Shown: piece by piece, positions 12,945 through 18,918 of the stretch
Layout of the letters: each line of letters starts with the position of its first letter
How positions within the stretch are numbered: the first letter of the stretch is position 1
Origin: E44-bin46 sp964354655
GTDB lineage: Bacteria; Chloroflexota; Dehalococcoidia; Dehalococcoidales; E44-bin46
Direction of reading: 5' to 3'
Length of the DNA stretch: 18,918 nucleotides
Assembly: GCA_964354655.1 (NCBI GenBank)
Contig: CAYHAL010000026.1
Span: 1 to 18,918, forward strand
The notes under the pieces: generated by a model
Databases searched by the model: none
Seen by the model: the letters and a program-made list of their open reading frames with translations, nothing else
Told to the model about the DNA's origin: nothing
Translations under genes and position numbers: made by a program

Positions 12945-14432
12945 ATGATTTTAGAAGAACCAATAAAAGGGGTGCCACTGGTTAAAAACTATATTAATGG
13001 GGAGTGGGTTGAATCTAAAGGTGAGATTAGGGATGTGGTAAATCCAGCTACATACCAGACGATTGCTAGAGTCCCGATTTCAACCAGGGAGGAGATAGAT
13101 ACGGCGGTAGAGGTGGCTAAGGCTGCTTTTCCTGACTGGAGGCGGACGACCCCGCTTGCCAGGTGTAGGTGTCTCTTCAGGTTGAAGCAGTTAATGGAGG
13201 AGCATTTTGAGGAGGTTAGTCGGGTTCAGACACAGGAGCATGGAAAGACGATAGATGAATCCAGGGGAGAAACACGGCGGGGAATTGAGAATGTGGAGGT
13301 TGCCTGTGGGATTCCCACCTTGATGATGGGGTACAATCTAGAGGATATTGCTACCGGCATAGATGAGTATCTCGTTCGTCAGCCGTTAGGGGTTTTCGGG
13401 ATAATAGGTCCGTTTAACTTTCCGTGGATGATTCCGCTCTGGTCGGCGCCCTATGCCGTAGCTACTGGAAACTGCGTCGTTATTAAACCATCGAGCGAAG
13501 TGCCCCTCAGTCAAATGAAGGCCGCTGAGTTGGTAGAGGAAGCCGGTTTTCCGCCGGGTGTGTGGAATGTGGTCAATGGTGGAAGAACGGTGGTAGATGG
13601 GATGTTAGACCATCCCGACATTCGGGGGATAGCCTTCGTTGGCTCCACACCAACCGCCAGGGATGTTATTTACCGGAGGTGTGGTGAGACTGGTAAGAGG
13701 GTTATTGCTCAGGGTGGTGCCAAGAACTTCATGGTTGTGATGCCAGATGCGAATCTAAGAGCCACCATACCGGCTCTGATGACATCCTTCTTCGGCAATA
13801 CCGGTCAACGGTGTTTGTCGGGTGCCAATCTGGTAATCGTCGGTGAAGATGACCGGTTCTATAATAGTTTTGTTGACGCCGTTGTTGATGCGGCATCTAA
13901 GGTAATCGTTGGTTATGGACTTGATGAATCGGTTCAGATGGGGCCTCTACGGGATAAAGAGAAGAAGGCGAAGGTAATAAGATATATAGAAAGCGGGGTA
14001 AAGGAAGGGGCAAAACTCAGACTTGATGGCAGAAAGTTTAAGGTTACTGGTGGCTATCCTGATACCTGCTTCCTCGGTCCGACTATCTTCGACAATGTTA
14101 CCCCGAATATGAAAATAGGTAGTGAGGAAATCTTCGGGCCGCTAATGAGTATTATGCGGGTGAAGAACCTGGATGAAGCCATAGAGATGACTAATGCCAG
14201 CCCATTTGGTAACGGTAATGCTATCTTTACCTCAAGCGGTAGGAATGCCCGGGAATTTCAATACCGGGTTACCAGTGGTAATGTGGGCATAAATATTGGC
14301 ATAGTCGCCCCAATGGCATTCTTCCCGTTCAGCGGAATGAAGGATTCATTCTTCGGGATATTACACACCCAAGGTCAGGAAGCTATTCGTTTCTTTACCG
14401 AAAGTAAAGTTGTCATCCAGAGGTGGTTTTAG
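12945..14432 (+). CDS. Aldehyde dehydrogenase, methylmalonate-semialdehyde type (probably CoA-acylating)
   Basis: The 495-residue NAD-dependent dehydrogenase has the usual motifs: GPFNFP (155-160, N158), KPSS (181-184), FVGST (231-235), catalytic C290 in GQRCLSGAN and EEIFGP (394-399). In the position where ordinary aldehyde dehydrogenases have the general-base glutamate, it reads QGGAKNF with N261, as in methylmalonate-semialdehyde dehydrogenases (MmsA). That change favours thioester transfer to coenzyme A over hydrolysis. The C-terminus APMAFFPFSGMKDSFFG also fits this branch. Substrate is inferred only as a semialdehyde or short aldehyde. The Shine-Dalgarno AAAAGGAGGT is the best in the window. 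It is closely spaced with the preceding alcohol dehydrogenase and the following ferritin-like gene. Confidence 0.88.
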   Translation: MILEEPIKGVPLVKNYINGEWVESKGEIRDVVNPATYQTIARVPISTREEIDTAVEVAKAAFPDWRRTTPLARCRCLFRLKQLMEEHFEEVSRVQTQEHGKTIDESRGETRRGIENVEVACGIPTLMMGYNLEDIATGIDEYLVRQPLGVFGIIGPFNFPWMIPLWSAPYAVATGNCVVIKPSSEVPLSQMKAAELVEEAGFPPGVWNVVNGGRTVVDGMLDHPDIRGIAFVGSTPTARDVIYRRCGETGKRVIAQGGAKNFMVVMPDANLRATIPALMTSFFGNTGQRCLSGANLVIVGEDDRFYNSFVDAVVDAASKVIVGYGLDESVQMGPLRDKEKKAKVIRYIESGVKEGAKLRLDGRKFKVTGGYPDTCFLGPTIFDNVTPNMKIGSEEIFGPLMSIMRVKNLDEAIEMTNASPFGNGNAIFTSSGRNAREFQYRVTSGNVGINIGIVAPMAFFPFSGMKDSFFGILHTQGQEAIRFFTESKVVIQRWF

Positions 14433-14443
14433 CAGGTGACGAT

Positions 14444-14872
14444 ATGAAACTACAAACAGCGTCTTCGGTTATCAGTTTTGCTAGGAGCCTTGAGACTGAA
14501 TCAGCCAGGTTCTATGAAGGCTTAGCTCAGAGATACACCCAAGCTAAGGAAGTTTTTCTCTCTTTTGCTAAAGAGAATAGTAAGAATGTAGCCGAGATTG
14601 AAAGGGCATACTATGGGGTTATCACTGATGCCATTGAGGGTTGTTTTGCCTTTGATATAGAGCCAGATGCCTATGCTGTTGAAACCACCCTAGCCAAGGC
14701 TGCCAGCTATGCTGATGCTTTGGGCAAGGCTATTGAGCTGGAAGAGAAGATAGGCAAGTTTTACTCAGATGCTGCTGAACAATCAAAGTCCCTGATGGCG
14801 GATGTGCCAAGGGTCTTTGTCATGATAGCAAAGAAAAGAAACAACCGTGTAGCCAAATTGAGGTCGCTTTGA
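14444..14872 (+). CDS. Degenerate ferritin/rubrerythrin-like protein
   Basis: The 142-residue helical protein has a ferritin-like layout. Helix 1 is SFARSLETESARFYEGLA (about 11-28), helix 2 contains FAKENSKNVAEIE (41-53), helix 3 is ALGKAIELEEKIGKFYSDAA (about 92-111) and helix 4 is VFVMIAKKRNNRVAKL (about 124-139). Rubrerythrin-type domains normally place ExxH motifs in helices 2 and 4; here these read ENSKN and KKRNNR, so the histidines and some glutamates are gone and a di-iron site is unlikely. ATG 14444 is preferred to GTG 14423, having AGGTGA just upstream. It closes the alcohol/aldehyde block and ends 31 bases before rplA. A structural or regulatory role is possible. Confidence 0.7.
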   Translation: MKLQTASSVISFARSLETESARFYEGLAQRYTQAKEVFLSFAKENSKNVAEIERAYYGVITDAIEGCFAFDIEPDAYAVETTLAKAASYADALGKAIELEEKIGKFYSDAAEQSKSLMADVPRVFVMIAKKRNNRVAKLRSL

Positions 14873-14903
14873 GAAAAGGCTCTAAGGTTGAGATAGGGTA
14901 AAT

Positions 14904-15617
14904 ATGGTAAGACGGGGTAAAAACTATCAACAGGCAGTTAAGCTGCTGGACAGGACAAGAGTTTATCCTCCTCAGGAGGCTATTGAGCTAGCCAAGAAGA
15001 TGGCTTATGCTAAATTTGATGAGACGGTGGAGCTTCACCTTAGGATGGGTGTTGACCCCCGGGATGCCAGCCAGCAGGTGCGTGGTGTCGCCCTTTTGCC
15101 TCATGGGTTGGGTAAGCTAGTGAGGATTTTAGTTTTTGCCCAGGGTGAAGCAGAAGCAATTGCTAAAACGGCTGGGGCAGATTATGTCGGTGGTGACGAG
15201 TTGGTTAAGAAGATTGAGGATGGTTGGTTAGATTTTGATACCACTATTGCTACCCCTGACATGATGGGTAGGGTAGGCAGGTTGGGTAAAATCTTGGGGA
15301 GGAAGGGGTTGATGCCAAACCCTAAATCAGGGACAGTGGTAGCCGCTGCTGACTTGCCCAGGGTAATAGGTGATGCCCGTAAGGGCCGGGTAGAATTTAA
15401 ACTGGACAGGACGGCTATCATTCATGTCCCTTTGGGTAAGGTTAGTTTTGAAGGTGATAAGTTAATGGATAACCTAACTGCGGTAATAGAGGCGGTTATC
15501 AAGGCTAAGCCGAGTGGTGCTAAAGGACAGTATATCAAGACTGCCTCTTTAACTACTACTATGGGTCCTGGGATAGAGCTTGACCTTAGACCAACCCTGG
15601 CTTTAACTTCCGGTTGA
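14904..15617 (+). CDS. rplA: Ribosomal protein L1
   Basis: L1 forms the L1 stalk of the large subunit, and in many bacteria represses its own operon by binding the mRNA. The 237 residues include VELHLRMGVDPRDASQQVRG and the signature ILGRKGLMPNPKSGTV (near 131-146). Length is normal. The ribosome-binding site, ATAGGGT, is only fair. It is separated from rplK by three non-ribosomal genes, so the usual L11-L1 adjacency and any shared translational control are altered. Confidence 0.94.
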   Translation: MVRRGKNYQQAVKLLDRTRVYPPQEAIELAKKMAYAKFDETVELHLRMGVDPRDASQQVRGVALLPHGLGKLVRILVFAQGEAEAIAKTAGADYVGGDELVKKIEDGWLDFDTTIATPDMMGRVGRLGKILGRKGLMPNPKSGTVVAAADLPRVIGDARKGRVEFKLDRTAIIHVPLGKVSFEGDKLMDNLTAVIEAVIKAKPSGAKGQYIKTASLTTTMGPGIELDLRPTLALTSG

Positions 15618-15644
15618 TGGGTTAATTGCGCTTAGTTAACAACT

Positions 15645-15800
15645 TAATAATTCCCTGAGACAGTGGGTGCCAAATAAGGGCTTAAATTAGTTTGCCTACC
15701 GAGGGAAAGGTTTTAAACCGACTTCGGGGGCTCATTATTTGAGAGCTTTTTAAATGCGGTTTTGGCTCGAGTCCTTGTGTAGGCACAAGGACTTATTTTT
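15645..15800 (+). ncRNA. L10 leader (autoregulatory RNA) of rplJ-rplL
   Basis: The 214-base gap between rplA and rplJ holds a structure matching the L10-binding leader family. TTCCCT (15651-15656) pairs with AGGGAA (15702-15707), a GAGACA/CGA kink-turn-like internal loop follows, and GTGGGT (15663-15668) pairs with GCCTAC (15694-15699). Segments GAGACAGTGGGTGC and CCTACCGAGG are close to those in other bacterial L10 leaders. Downstream, AAACCG (15715-15720) can pair with CGGTTT (15757-15762), and the leader ends in an intrinsic-terminator hairpin. By family knowledge, free L10(L12)4 binds this leader and lowers expression of rplJ and rplL. Confidence 0.75.
15770..15800 (+). terminator. Attenuator hairpin before rplJ
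   Basis: GTCCTTGTG (15771-15779) pairs perfectly with CACAAGGAC (15784-15792) over a TAGG loop, with an extra A-T pair outside, and is followed by TTATTTTTT. It looks like a rho-independent terminator placed 32 bases before rplJ, so rplJ expression should depend on read-through, consistent with attenuation by the L10 leader. Confidence 0.72.
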
Positions 15801-15831
15801 TAAATAACAGCTGGTTAGGAGGAAGTGAAGG

Positions 15832-16356
15832 ATGCCTAGAGAAAAGAAGGCACAGATTATTGATAGCTTGCAACAGGCTTTTTCTAAATGTAGCATCGGT
15901 GTCTTAACCGACTACCGGGGATTATCGGCTTCGGAGATAACTGTTCTGCGGCGTAGATTGGGGGGGTTAGGTATTAAGTATAGGGTGGTCAAGAACACCC
16001 TGGCTCGTTTGGCTGCTGAAAGAATGGGCAGGGCTGATTTGGCAGACTCCTTTGAGGGTCCGGTGGCTATTGCTTTTGGCTATGGCGATATAATTGAGCC
16101 GGCTAAGGCTTTGGCTGACTACATTAGCACCTCAAAGTCGAGCTTAACTATCAAGGGAGGCTTTTTAAGTCATAGGTTACTTACTTCAGGCGAGGTGTCG
16201 GACCTGTCTAGACTGCCCTCAAGGGAGATATTAGTAGCTAGGGTTCTCGGTGGGATGCAGAGTCCCATAGTTTACTTGGTTAATTGCCTTATCGCCCCGA
16301 TAACGGGGGTGGCTAGGGTTTTGCAGGCTAGAATTAAGCAATTGGAGGGAAGGTAA
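15832..16356 (+). CDS. rplJ: Ribosomal protein L10
   Basis: L10 anchors the L7/L12 stalk to 23S rRNA. The 174 residues begin MPREKKAQIIDSLQQAF and contain LTDYRGLSASEITVLRRRL (about 25-43), with VVKNTLARLAA, as expected for L10. The C-terminal helix, ending ARIKQLEGR, binds L12 dimers. ATG is preceded by AGGAGG (15817-15822). Its stop is one base from the rplL start, consistent with coupled translation. It is probably controlled by the leader upstream. Confidence 0.95.
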   Translation: MPREKKAQIIDSLQQAFSKCSIGVLTDYRGLSASEITVLRRRLGGLGIKYRVVKNTLARLAAERMGRADLADSFEGPVAIAFGYGDIIEPAKALADYISTSKSSLTIKGGFLSHRLLTSGEVSDLSRLPSREILVARVLGGMQSPIVYLVNCLIAPITGVARVLQARIKQLEGR

Positions 16357-16357
16357 A

Positions 16358-16807
16358 ATGGCGAAAAAAGAAGCAAAAACTGAGCAAGGTACGGCAGAAG
16401 AGACTACGGAGGTAAAGAAGAAGGGGCAGAAAACAGCTATTGAAGACATAATGACTGCCATAAAAAACCTGACGGTGCTTGAACTGTCACAGTTAGTCAA
16501 GGCTCTAGAGGCTGAGTTTGGAGTTAGTGCTGCCCCGGTAGTAGCTGCTGCCGTGCCGACTGGAGTCGCTGCTCCAGCTCCGGCTGCTGAGGAAAAGACA
16601 GAGTTTAATGTGATTCTTAAGGAAACGGGGGCTAATAGGATTGCTGTGATTAGAGCAGTGCGGGAGTTAACTACCTTAGGACTGAAGGAGTCAAAGGACT
16701 TGGTGGAGAGTGTCCCGAAGGCGGTTAAAGAGGCGGTTAGTAAGGAAGAGGCAACCACTGCCAAGCAGAAACTGGAAGCGGCTGGGGCTACTGTTGAGGT
16801 CGTTTAG
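16358..16807 (+). CDS. rplL: Ribosomal protein L7/L12
   Basis: L7/L12 is the multi-copy stalk protein that recruits translation factors. The dimerisation domain begins near residue 26 (AIEDIMTAIKNLTVLELSQL), followed by an Ala/Pro-rich hinge (about 59-80). The globular C-terminal domain contains EFNVILKETGANRIAVIRAV and GLKESKDLVESVPKAVKE. At 149 residues it is longer than the usual 120-130, because of a charged Lys/Glu/Thr-rich N-terminal extension of about 24 residues. ATG is the only good start and has GGAAGG upstream. rpoB, the common downstream neighbour, is absent. Confidence 0.95.
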   Translation: MAKKEAKTEQGTAEETTEVKKKGQKTAIEDIMTAIKNLTVLELSQLVKALEAEFGVSAAPVVAAAVPTGVAAPAPAAEEKTEFNVILKETGANRIAVIRAVRELTTLGLKESKDLVESVPKAVKEAVSKEEATTAKQKLEAAGATVEVV

Positions 16808-16820
16808 CAAATAATCTCAT

Positions 16821-16853
16821 CCCTAGCTTTGTTGCAAATGGCAACTGGTAGGG
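16821..16853 (+). other. Two-tier hairpin after rplL
   Basis: CCCTA (16821-16825) pairs with TAGGG (16849-16853), and GTTGC (16831-16835) pairs with GCAAC (16841-16845). No T-run follows, so it is not a classical terminator. It could be an mRNA 3'-end or processing element and overlaps the promoter below. Confidence 0.4.
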
Positions 16854-16861
16854 CATATAAT
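16832..16861 (+). promoter_or_regulatory. Candidate promoter for the small membrane protein
   Basis: TTGCAA (16832-16837) and a perfect TATAAT (16856-16861) are separated by 18 bases, giving a leader of about 30 bases before the ATG at 16896. Confidence 0.5.
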
Positions 16862-16895
16862 TCCTGTTGAGGATATTATAGAGGGAAGAGCTGGT

Positions 16896-17159
16896 ATGCC
16901 CTATCCTGATAGCTTCATAATAATGGTGATGGGTGGTGTGTTTTTGGTTACTGGCGTAGCCGTGTTTTTCTGGGGCAGGAGGAGGCAGAAGGACTACTAT
17001 AATTCCCTATCTAACCGCATCGATGTGAAGGAGTTTATACAGCGTGCACCAGAGCGCCCCGAGCATAGTTCGGTAAAGATAGGGGGCTGGGTAAGTATTA
17101 TTGTTGGCTTGGTTATGCTTGCTATAGGTGGTGGCTTACGGTATTGGGGATGGGGGTAG
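16896..17159 (+). CDS. Small two-span membrane protein of unknown function
   Basis: The 87-residue protein has two hydrophobic spans, about 7-26 (FIIMVMGGVFLVTGVAVFFW) and about 63-81 (GWVSIIVGLVMLAIGGG). A basic, polar stretch (GRRRQKDYYNS and following) lies between them, the positive charges suggesting a cytoplasmic loop with both termini outside. No signal peptide cleavage site or known domain is recognised. ATG has GAGGGAAG upstream. It occupies the place where rpoB is usually found after rplL and is followed by a terminator, so it is a short transcription unit. Confidence 0.65.
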   Translation: MPYPDSFIIMVMGGVFLVTGVAVFFWGRRRQKDYYNSLSNRIDVKEFIQRAPERPEHSSVKIGGWVSIIVGLVMLAIGGGLRYWGWG

Positions 17160-17180
17160 AAAATTACAGCTTGTTCTTTT

Positions 17181-17220
17181 AGTTCCCTCTCTTCTAATTA
17201 GGGAGGGAACTTTGCTTTTA
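17181..17220 (+). terminator. Rho-independent terminator after the membrane protein
   Basis: AGTTCCCTC (17181-17189) pairs with GAGGGAACT (17203-17211), extended inward by a T-G and a C-G pair, over a 9-base loop, followed by TTGCTTTTA. It acts for the + strand; the minus-strand side has A-rich sequence, so it is a poor terminator for the convergent hypothetical pair. Confidence 0.72.
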
Positions 17221-17294
17221 TAGGGGATTCGCTTCCTTTAATTTACCCTTGATTAACAACCTCTACTCATTAAAGAGAGAATTTTCGGTGTATT

Positions 17295-18056
17295 TTAAGA
17301 AAAGGAAATGTGCTCCTCGACAAACTTTTCGCCAGCTATGGTTATATAAATTTGATTTTTAACTCTATGAATAAAATTTTTATCATGCTGTAGTCTATTT
17401 AGATTAGTTGTAAGTTGTCTTTTCATTTTGGGAGGTAACCATGATGATAACTCTTCCCGCATAGCTCCTTCTTTACCTCTATAATAAAGCAGAGCTAAGA
17501 TTCTATCCCTTGCTGACAAGCAGGAATTTAAGGTCACTAGGAAACCATTAAAGTCCTGAATAATAGGGATTTTCTTTTCAATTAAATAATCTATGGTTTT
17601 TTGTGCTTCATTTGCTGGTATCTTGAGTTCCACCCTAAAGAGTTCTGCTAGAATCCACTTACAACAATTCAAGACCAAGGTTGCATCCATTAGGTTGGGG
17701 TCAATATTCCCTAGATGAACGCTATCCCTTTTACTTCTAATATCATAAATTACTCTTATAGTTCTTGGTATGTGGAGCCTTATGGATTCACTAAAATCTG
17801 CCTTTGGCAGATTTGCTAATGTGCTAATTGCTGTATCTAGATTCGCAATCGGGGTTCCTATAGGTGTGTAGGTTCCAGTAGTTTTGTATTGTAGCATCCG
17901 AATAGCAGCTTCGCAGAACCTACCACCTTCTACTTCAGAGGGTCTTAGTTTACCAAGATTAAAATTCTCAGCTAAGCCCTTATAGGAGTCAAAAAGAGCA
18001 TTAACTAACTCTTGAGGGTAAGAACGGTTTAATTCATTTTTAACTGTATCGAGCAT
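17295..18056 (-). CDS. Hypothetical helical protein, possibly HEPN-like, second gene of a pair
   Basis: The protein is 253 residues and predicted mostly helical. The N-terminal part has RPSEVEGGRFCEAAIRMLQY (about 38-57). A central segment reads IPRTIRVIYDIRSKRDSVHLG (about 95-115), followed by IDPNLMDATLVLNCCKWILAEL. The arginine-rich IRSKRDSVH resembles the R-(x)n-H region of HEPN-type helical domains, a family that includes many toxin and defence RNases; this is a resemblance only. The C-terminal 75 residues look like a winged-helix module (RILALLYYRGKEGAMREELSSW, then ITIAGEKFVEEH). It starts at ATG 18056 overlapping the TAA of the preceding gene as TAATG, so the two are translationally coupled. 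The region is visibly more AT-rich than its neighbours. Confidence 0.7.
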   Translation of the reverse strand: MLDTVKNELNRSYPQELVNALFDSYKGLAENFNLGKLRPSEVEGGRFCEAAIRMLQYKTTGTYTPIGTPIANLDTAISTLANLPKADFSESIRLHIPRTIRVIYDIRSKRDSVHLGNIDPNLMDATLVLNCCKWILAELFRVELKIPANEAQKTIDYLIEKKIPIIQDFNGFLVTLNSCLSARDRILALLYYRGKEGAMREELSSWLPPKMKRQLTTNLNRLQHDKNFIHRVKNQIYITIAGEKFVEEHISFS

Positions 18057-18622
18057 TATTTAGATTTGTGTGACTTGGGTAGCTCTTGTTCTACAAAATT
18101 TTCACCAATTGTGCTAATACCTAAGTCTTGAATATCCTTTGTAATTATTGTCGCCTTTCGCTTCTGAGTGTCAGCCAAGCTTTGATATAGTCTTCCTGGG
18201 ATTTTAGCTCCTACTGCCTTATAGCAAGTGTACACATGTTCAATGCCAACCTTATCTATTTTCAGCATTTTCTTAAGATAGTATATGAAAACGGCATTAC
18301 ATTCTAGGGCGGCGGTAGGACTCTTCTCTTTATAGAAATCTTTCAGAGGTGGAATATCATCTGTTCCTGATAACTTAAGGTCTGGTACTGATTTATAGGT
18401 TTCCCCCCCCTTAGTTATCCTTTTCCGTTTTTCAGCCTTGGCTTCTTGACCTTTAGTCTCGACCTTGGCGGGGATAGCTGGAACCACCCCTGCCACTTGT
18501 TTTACTAACCCACCAAAACTTTGAGGCTCTTTCAGCTTCTTTTCAATATAAGCTTGGCTTCCTTCTACCTCAATTGTAGCGTTTCCGACTGTAATCCGTA
18601 TTTTAGTTGGAGTCTCTGCCAT
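18056..18622 (-). CDS. Hypothetical protein, first gene of the coupled pair
   Basis: The protein is 188 residues. The first 30 form a likely beta-hairpin (KIRITVGNATIEVEGSQAYI). A low-complexity Lys/Glu linker (about 50-75) follows. The C-terminal domain, about residues 90-180, reads IPPLKDFYKEKSPTAALECN, YYLKKMLKID, HVYTCYKAVGAKIPGRLYQS and STIGENFVEQELP. It looks like a winged-helix DNA/RNA- or protein-binding fold; no catalytic motif is seen. ATG has an excellent AAAAGGAGG Shine-Dalgarno and an extended -10 promoter upstream. I know no function. Its terminal ENFVEQELP resembles EKFVEEH of its partner, hinting that the two C-terminal domains are related. Confidence 0.7.
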   Translation of the reverse strand: MAETPTKIRITVGNATIEVEGSQAYIEKKLKEPQSFGGLVKQVAGVVPAIPAKVETKGQEAKAEKRKRITKGGETYKSVPDLKLSGTDDIPPLKDFYKEKSPTAALECNAVFIYYLKKMLKIDKVGIEHVYTCYKAVGAKIPGRLYQSLADTQKRKATIITKDIQDLGISTIGENFVEQELPKSHKSK

Positions 18623-18678
18623 AATTGGCCTCCTTTTAGCGAATACGAAGTTTTTACATAATATGATTACATAACTTT

Positions 18679-18687
18679 ATTATACCA
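18679..18687 (-). promoter_or_regulatory. Extended -10 promoter of the hypothetical pair
   Basis: The minus strand reads TGGTATAAT at 18687-18679, a perfect extended -10 box, about 55 bases before the ATG at 18622. The -35 region is A+T-rich without a clear TTGACA. Confidence 0.55.
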
Positions 18688-18730
18688 CATGAAATATCAC
18701 AGATAAATGTAGCTTTAAAGGGATTACGAC

Positions 18731-18918
18731 CTATACCATCCGTCTCGGGCGATACTGGATGGCTTCAGCCACGTGATGGGCTTTAATTATATCTGAATTT
18801 TCCAAATCGGCAATAGTGCGGGCTAGCTTTAAGATACGGTGGAAGGCTCGGGCGGAAAGGTAAAGTTGCTTCATAGCTGCTTTAAGCAAGCTCTGGGCTG
18901 ATTCTTCTGCCCGGCAAA
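18731..18918 (-). CDS. comM: ComM/YifB-type AAA+ ATPase, C-terminal end (partial)
   Basis: The last 62 residues before the stop (TAG, 18733-18731) run off the window edge. They contain LYLSARAFHRILKLARTIAD and AHHVAEAIQYRPRR, the C-terminal helical lid and tail of the magnesium-chelatase-like ComM/YifB family. ComM promotes branch migration during DNA uptake in naturally competent bacteria, and YifB homologues are widespread in others. The ATPase motifs are outside the window. A promoter lies between it and the hypothetical pair, so the pair is not necessarily in its operon. Confidence 0.85.
   Translation of the reverse strand, partial: CRAEESAQSLLKAAMKQLYLSARAFHRILKLARTIADLENSDIIKAHHVAEAIQYRPRRMV

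Noticed and set aside
16231..16764. Long minus-strand open frame opposite rplJ/rplL
   Set aside because: It is a shadow of rplL codon bias (Ala/Val-rich coding strand); no ribosome-binding site and composition unlike a real protein.
17295..18622. The hypothetical pair as a proven toxin-antitoxin or CRISPR-associated system
   Set aside because: No repeat array, nuclease motif or known antitoxin domain is visible; only a weak HEPN-like resemblance supports the idea.

Overview
The window looks like a chromosomal segment of an uncultured Dehalococcoidia-like member of the Chloroflexota. This is inferred from three things: the EF-Tu insert carrying a CxC-x4-CxxC cysteine cluster, several small conserved proteins that I associate with that group from memory, and the gene neighbourhoods. 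Base composition is moderate and genes are closely packed. TTG and GTG starts are common, and most promoters are sigma-70-like with good TATAAT boxes.

Left part (1-3500): a small zinc-ribbon protein with its own promoter and terminator comes first. It is followed by a molybdenum-cofactor group on the + strand: mobA, then a 215-base non-coding stretch full of strong hairpins, then moeA and a DUF362-like protein. A small Cys-containing hypothetical (3558-3962) ends tail-to-tail against a minus-strand operon.

Middle (3959-7629, minus strand): one operon reads rnc (RNase III), a 47-residue basic protein, a PflX/COG1313-type radical SAM protein and acyP (acylphosphatase). The radical SAM gene appears to start at ATA. 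A separate minus-strand gene encodes an RNase J-like metallo-beta-lactamase/beta-CASP hydrolase whose last codons lie inside the antisense of a tRNA-Gln gene.

Right part (7677-17159, + strand): tRNA-Glu is followed by a nitrilase-family amidohydrolase. Next comes a tRNA cluster (Thr-TGT, Tyr-GTA, Thr-GGT) that runs into tuf-rpmG-secE-nusG-rplK. At that point the usual rplK-rplA junction is interrupted by three tightly spaced genes: an iron-type alcohol dehydrogenase, an MmsA-like (probably CoA-acylating) aldehyde dehydrogenase and a degenerate ferritin-like protein. The ribosomal genes then resume with rplA, an L10-type autoregulatory leader ending in an attenuator, rplJ and rplL. rpoB does not follow rplL; a small membrane protein and a terminator do.

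Far right (17295-18918, minus strand): an AT-rich, translationally coupled pair of hypothetical genes, the second resembling a helical HEPN-like protein, lies downstream of the 3' end of a ComM/YifB-type AAA+ ATPase gene cut by the window edge.

The best leads are the metabolic trio embedded in the ribosomal operon, the ATA start of the radical SAM gene, the non-canonical G4/G5 motifs of EF-Tu, the MBL gene overlapping tRNA-Gln, and the uncharacterised two-gene unit at the right end. No mobile element, CRISPR array or rRNA gene was seen.
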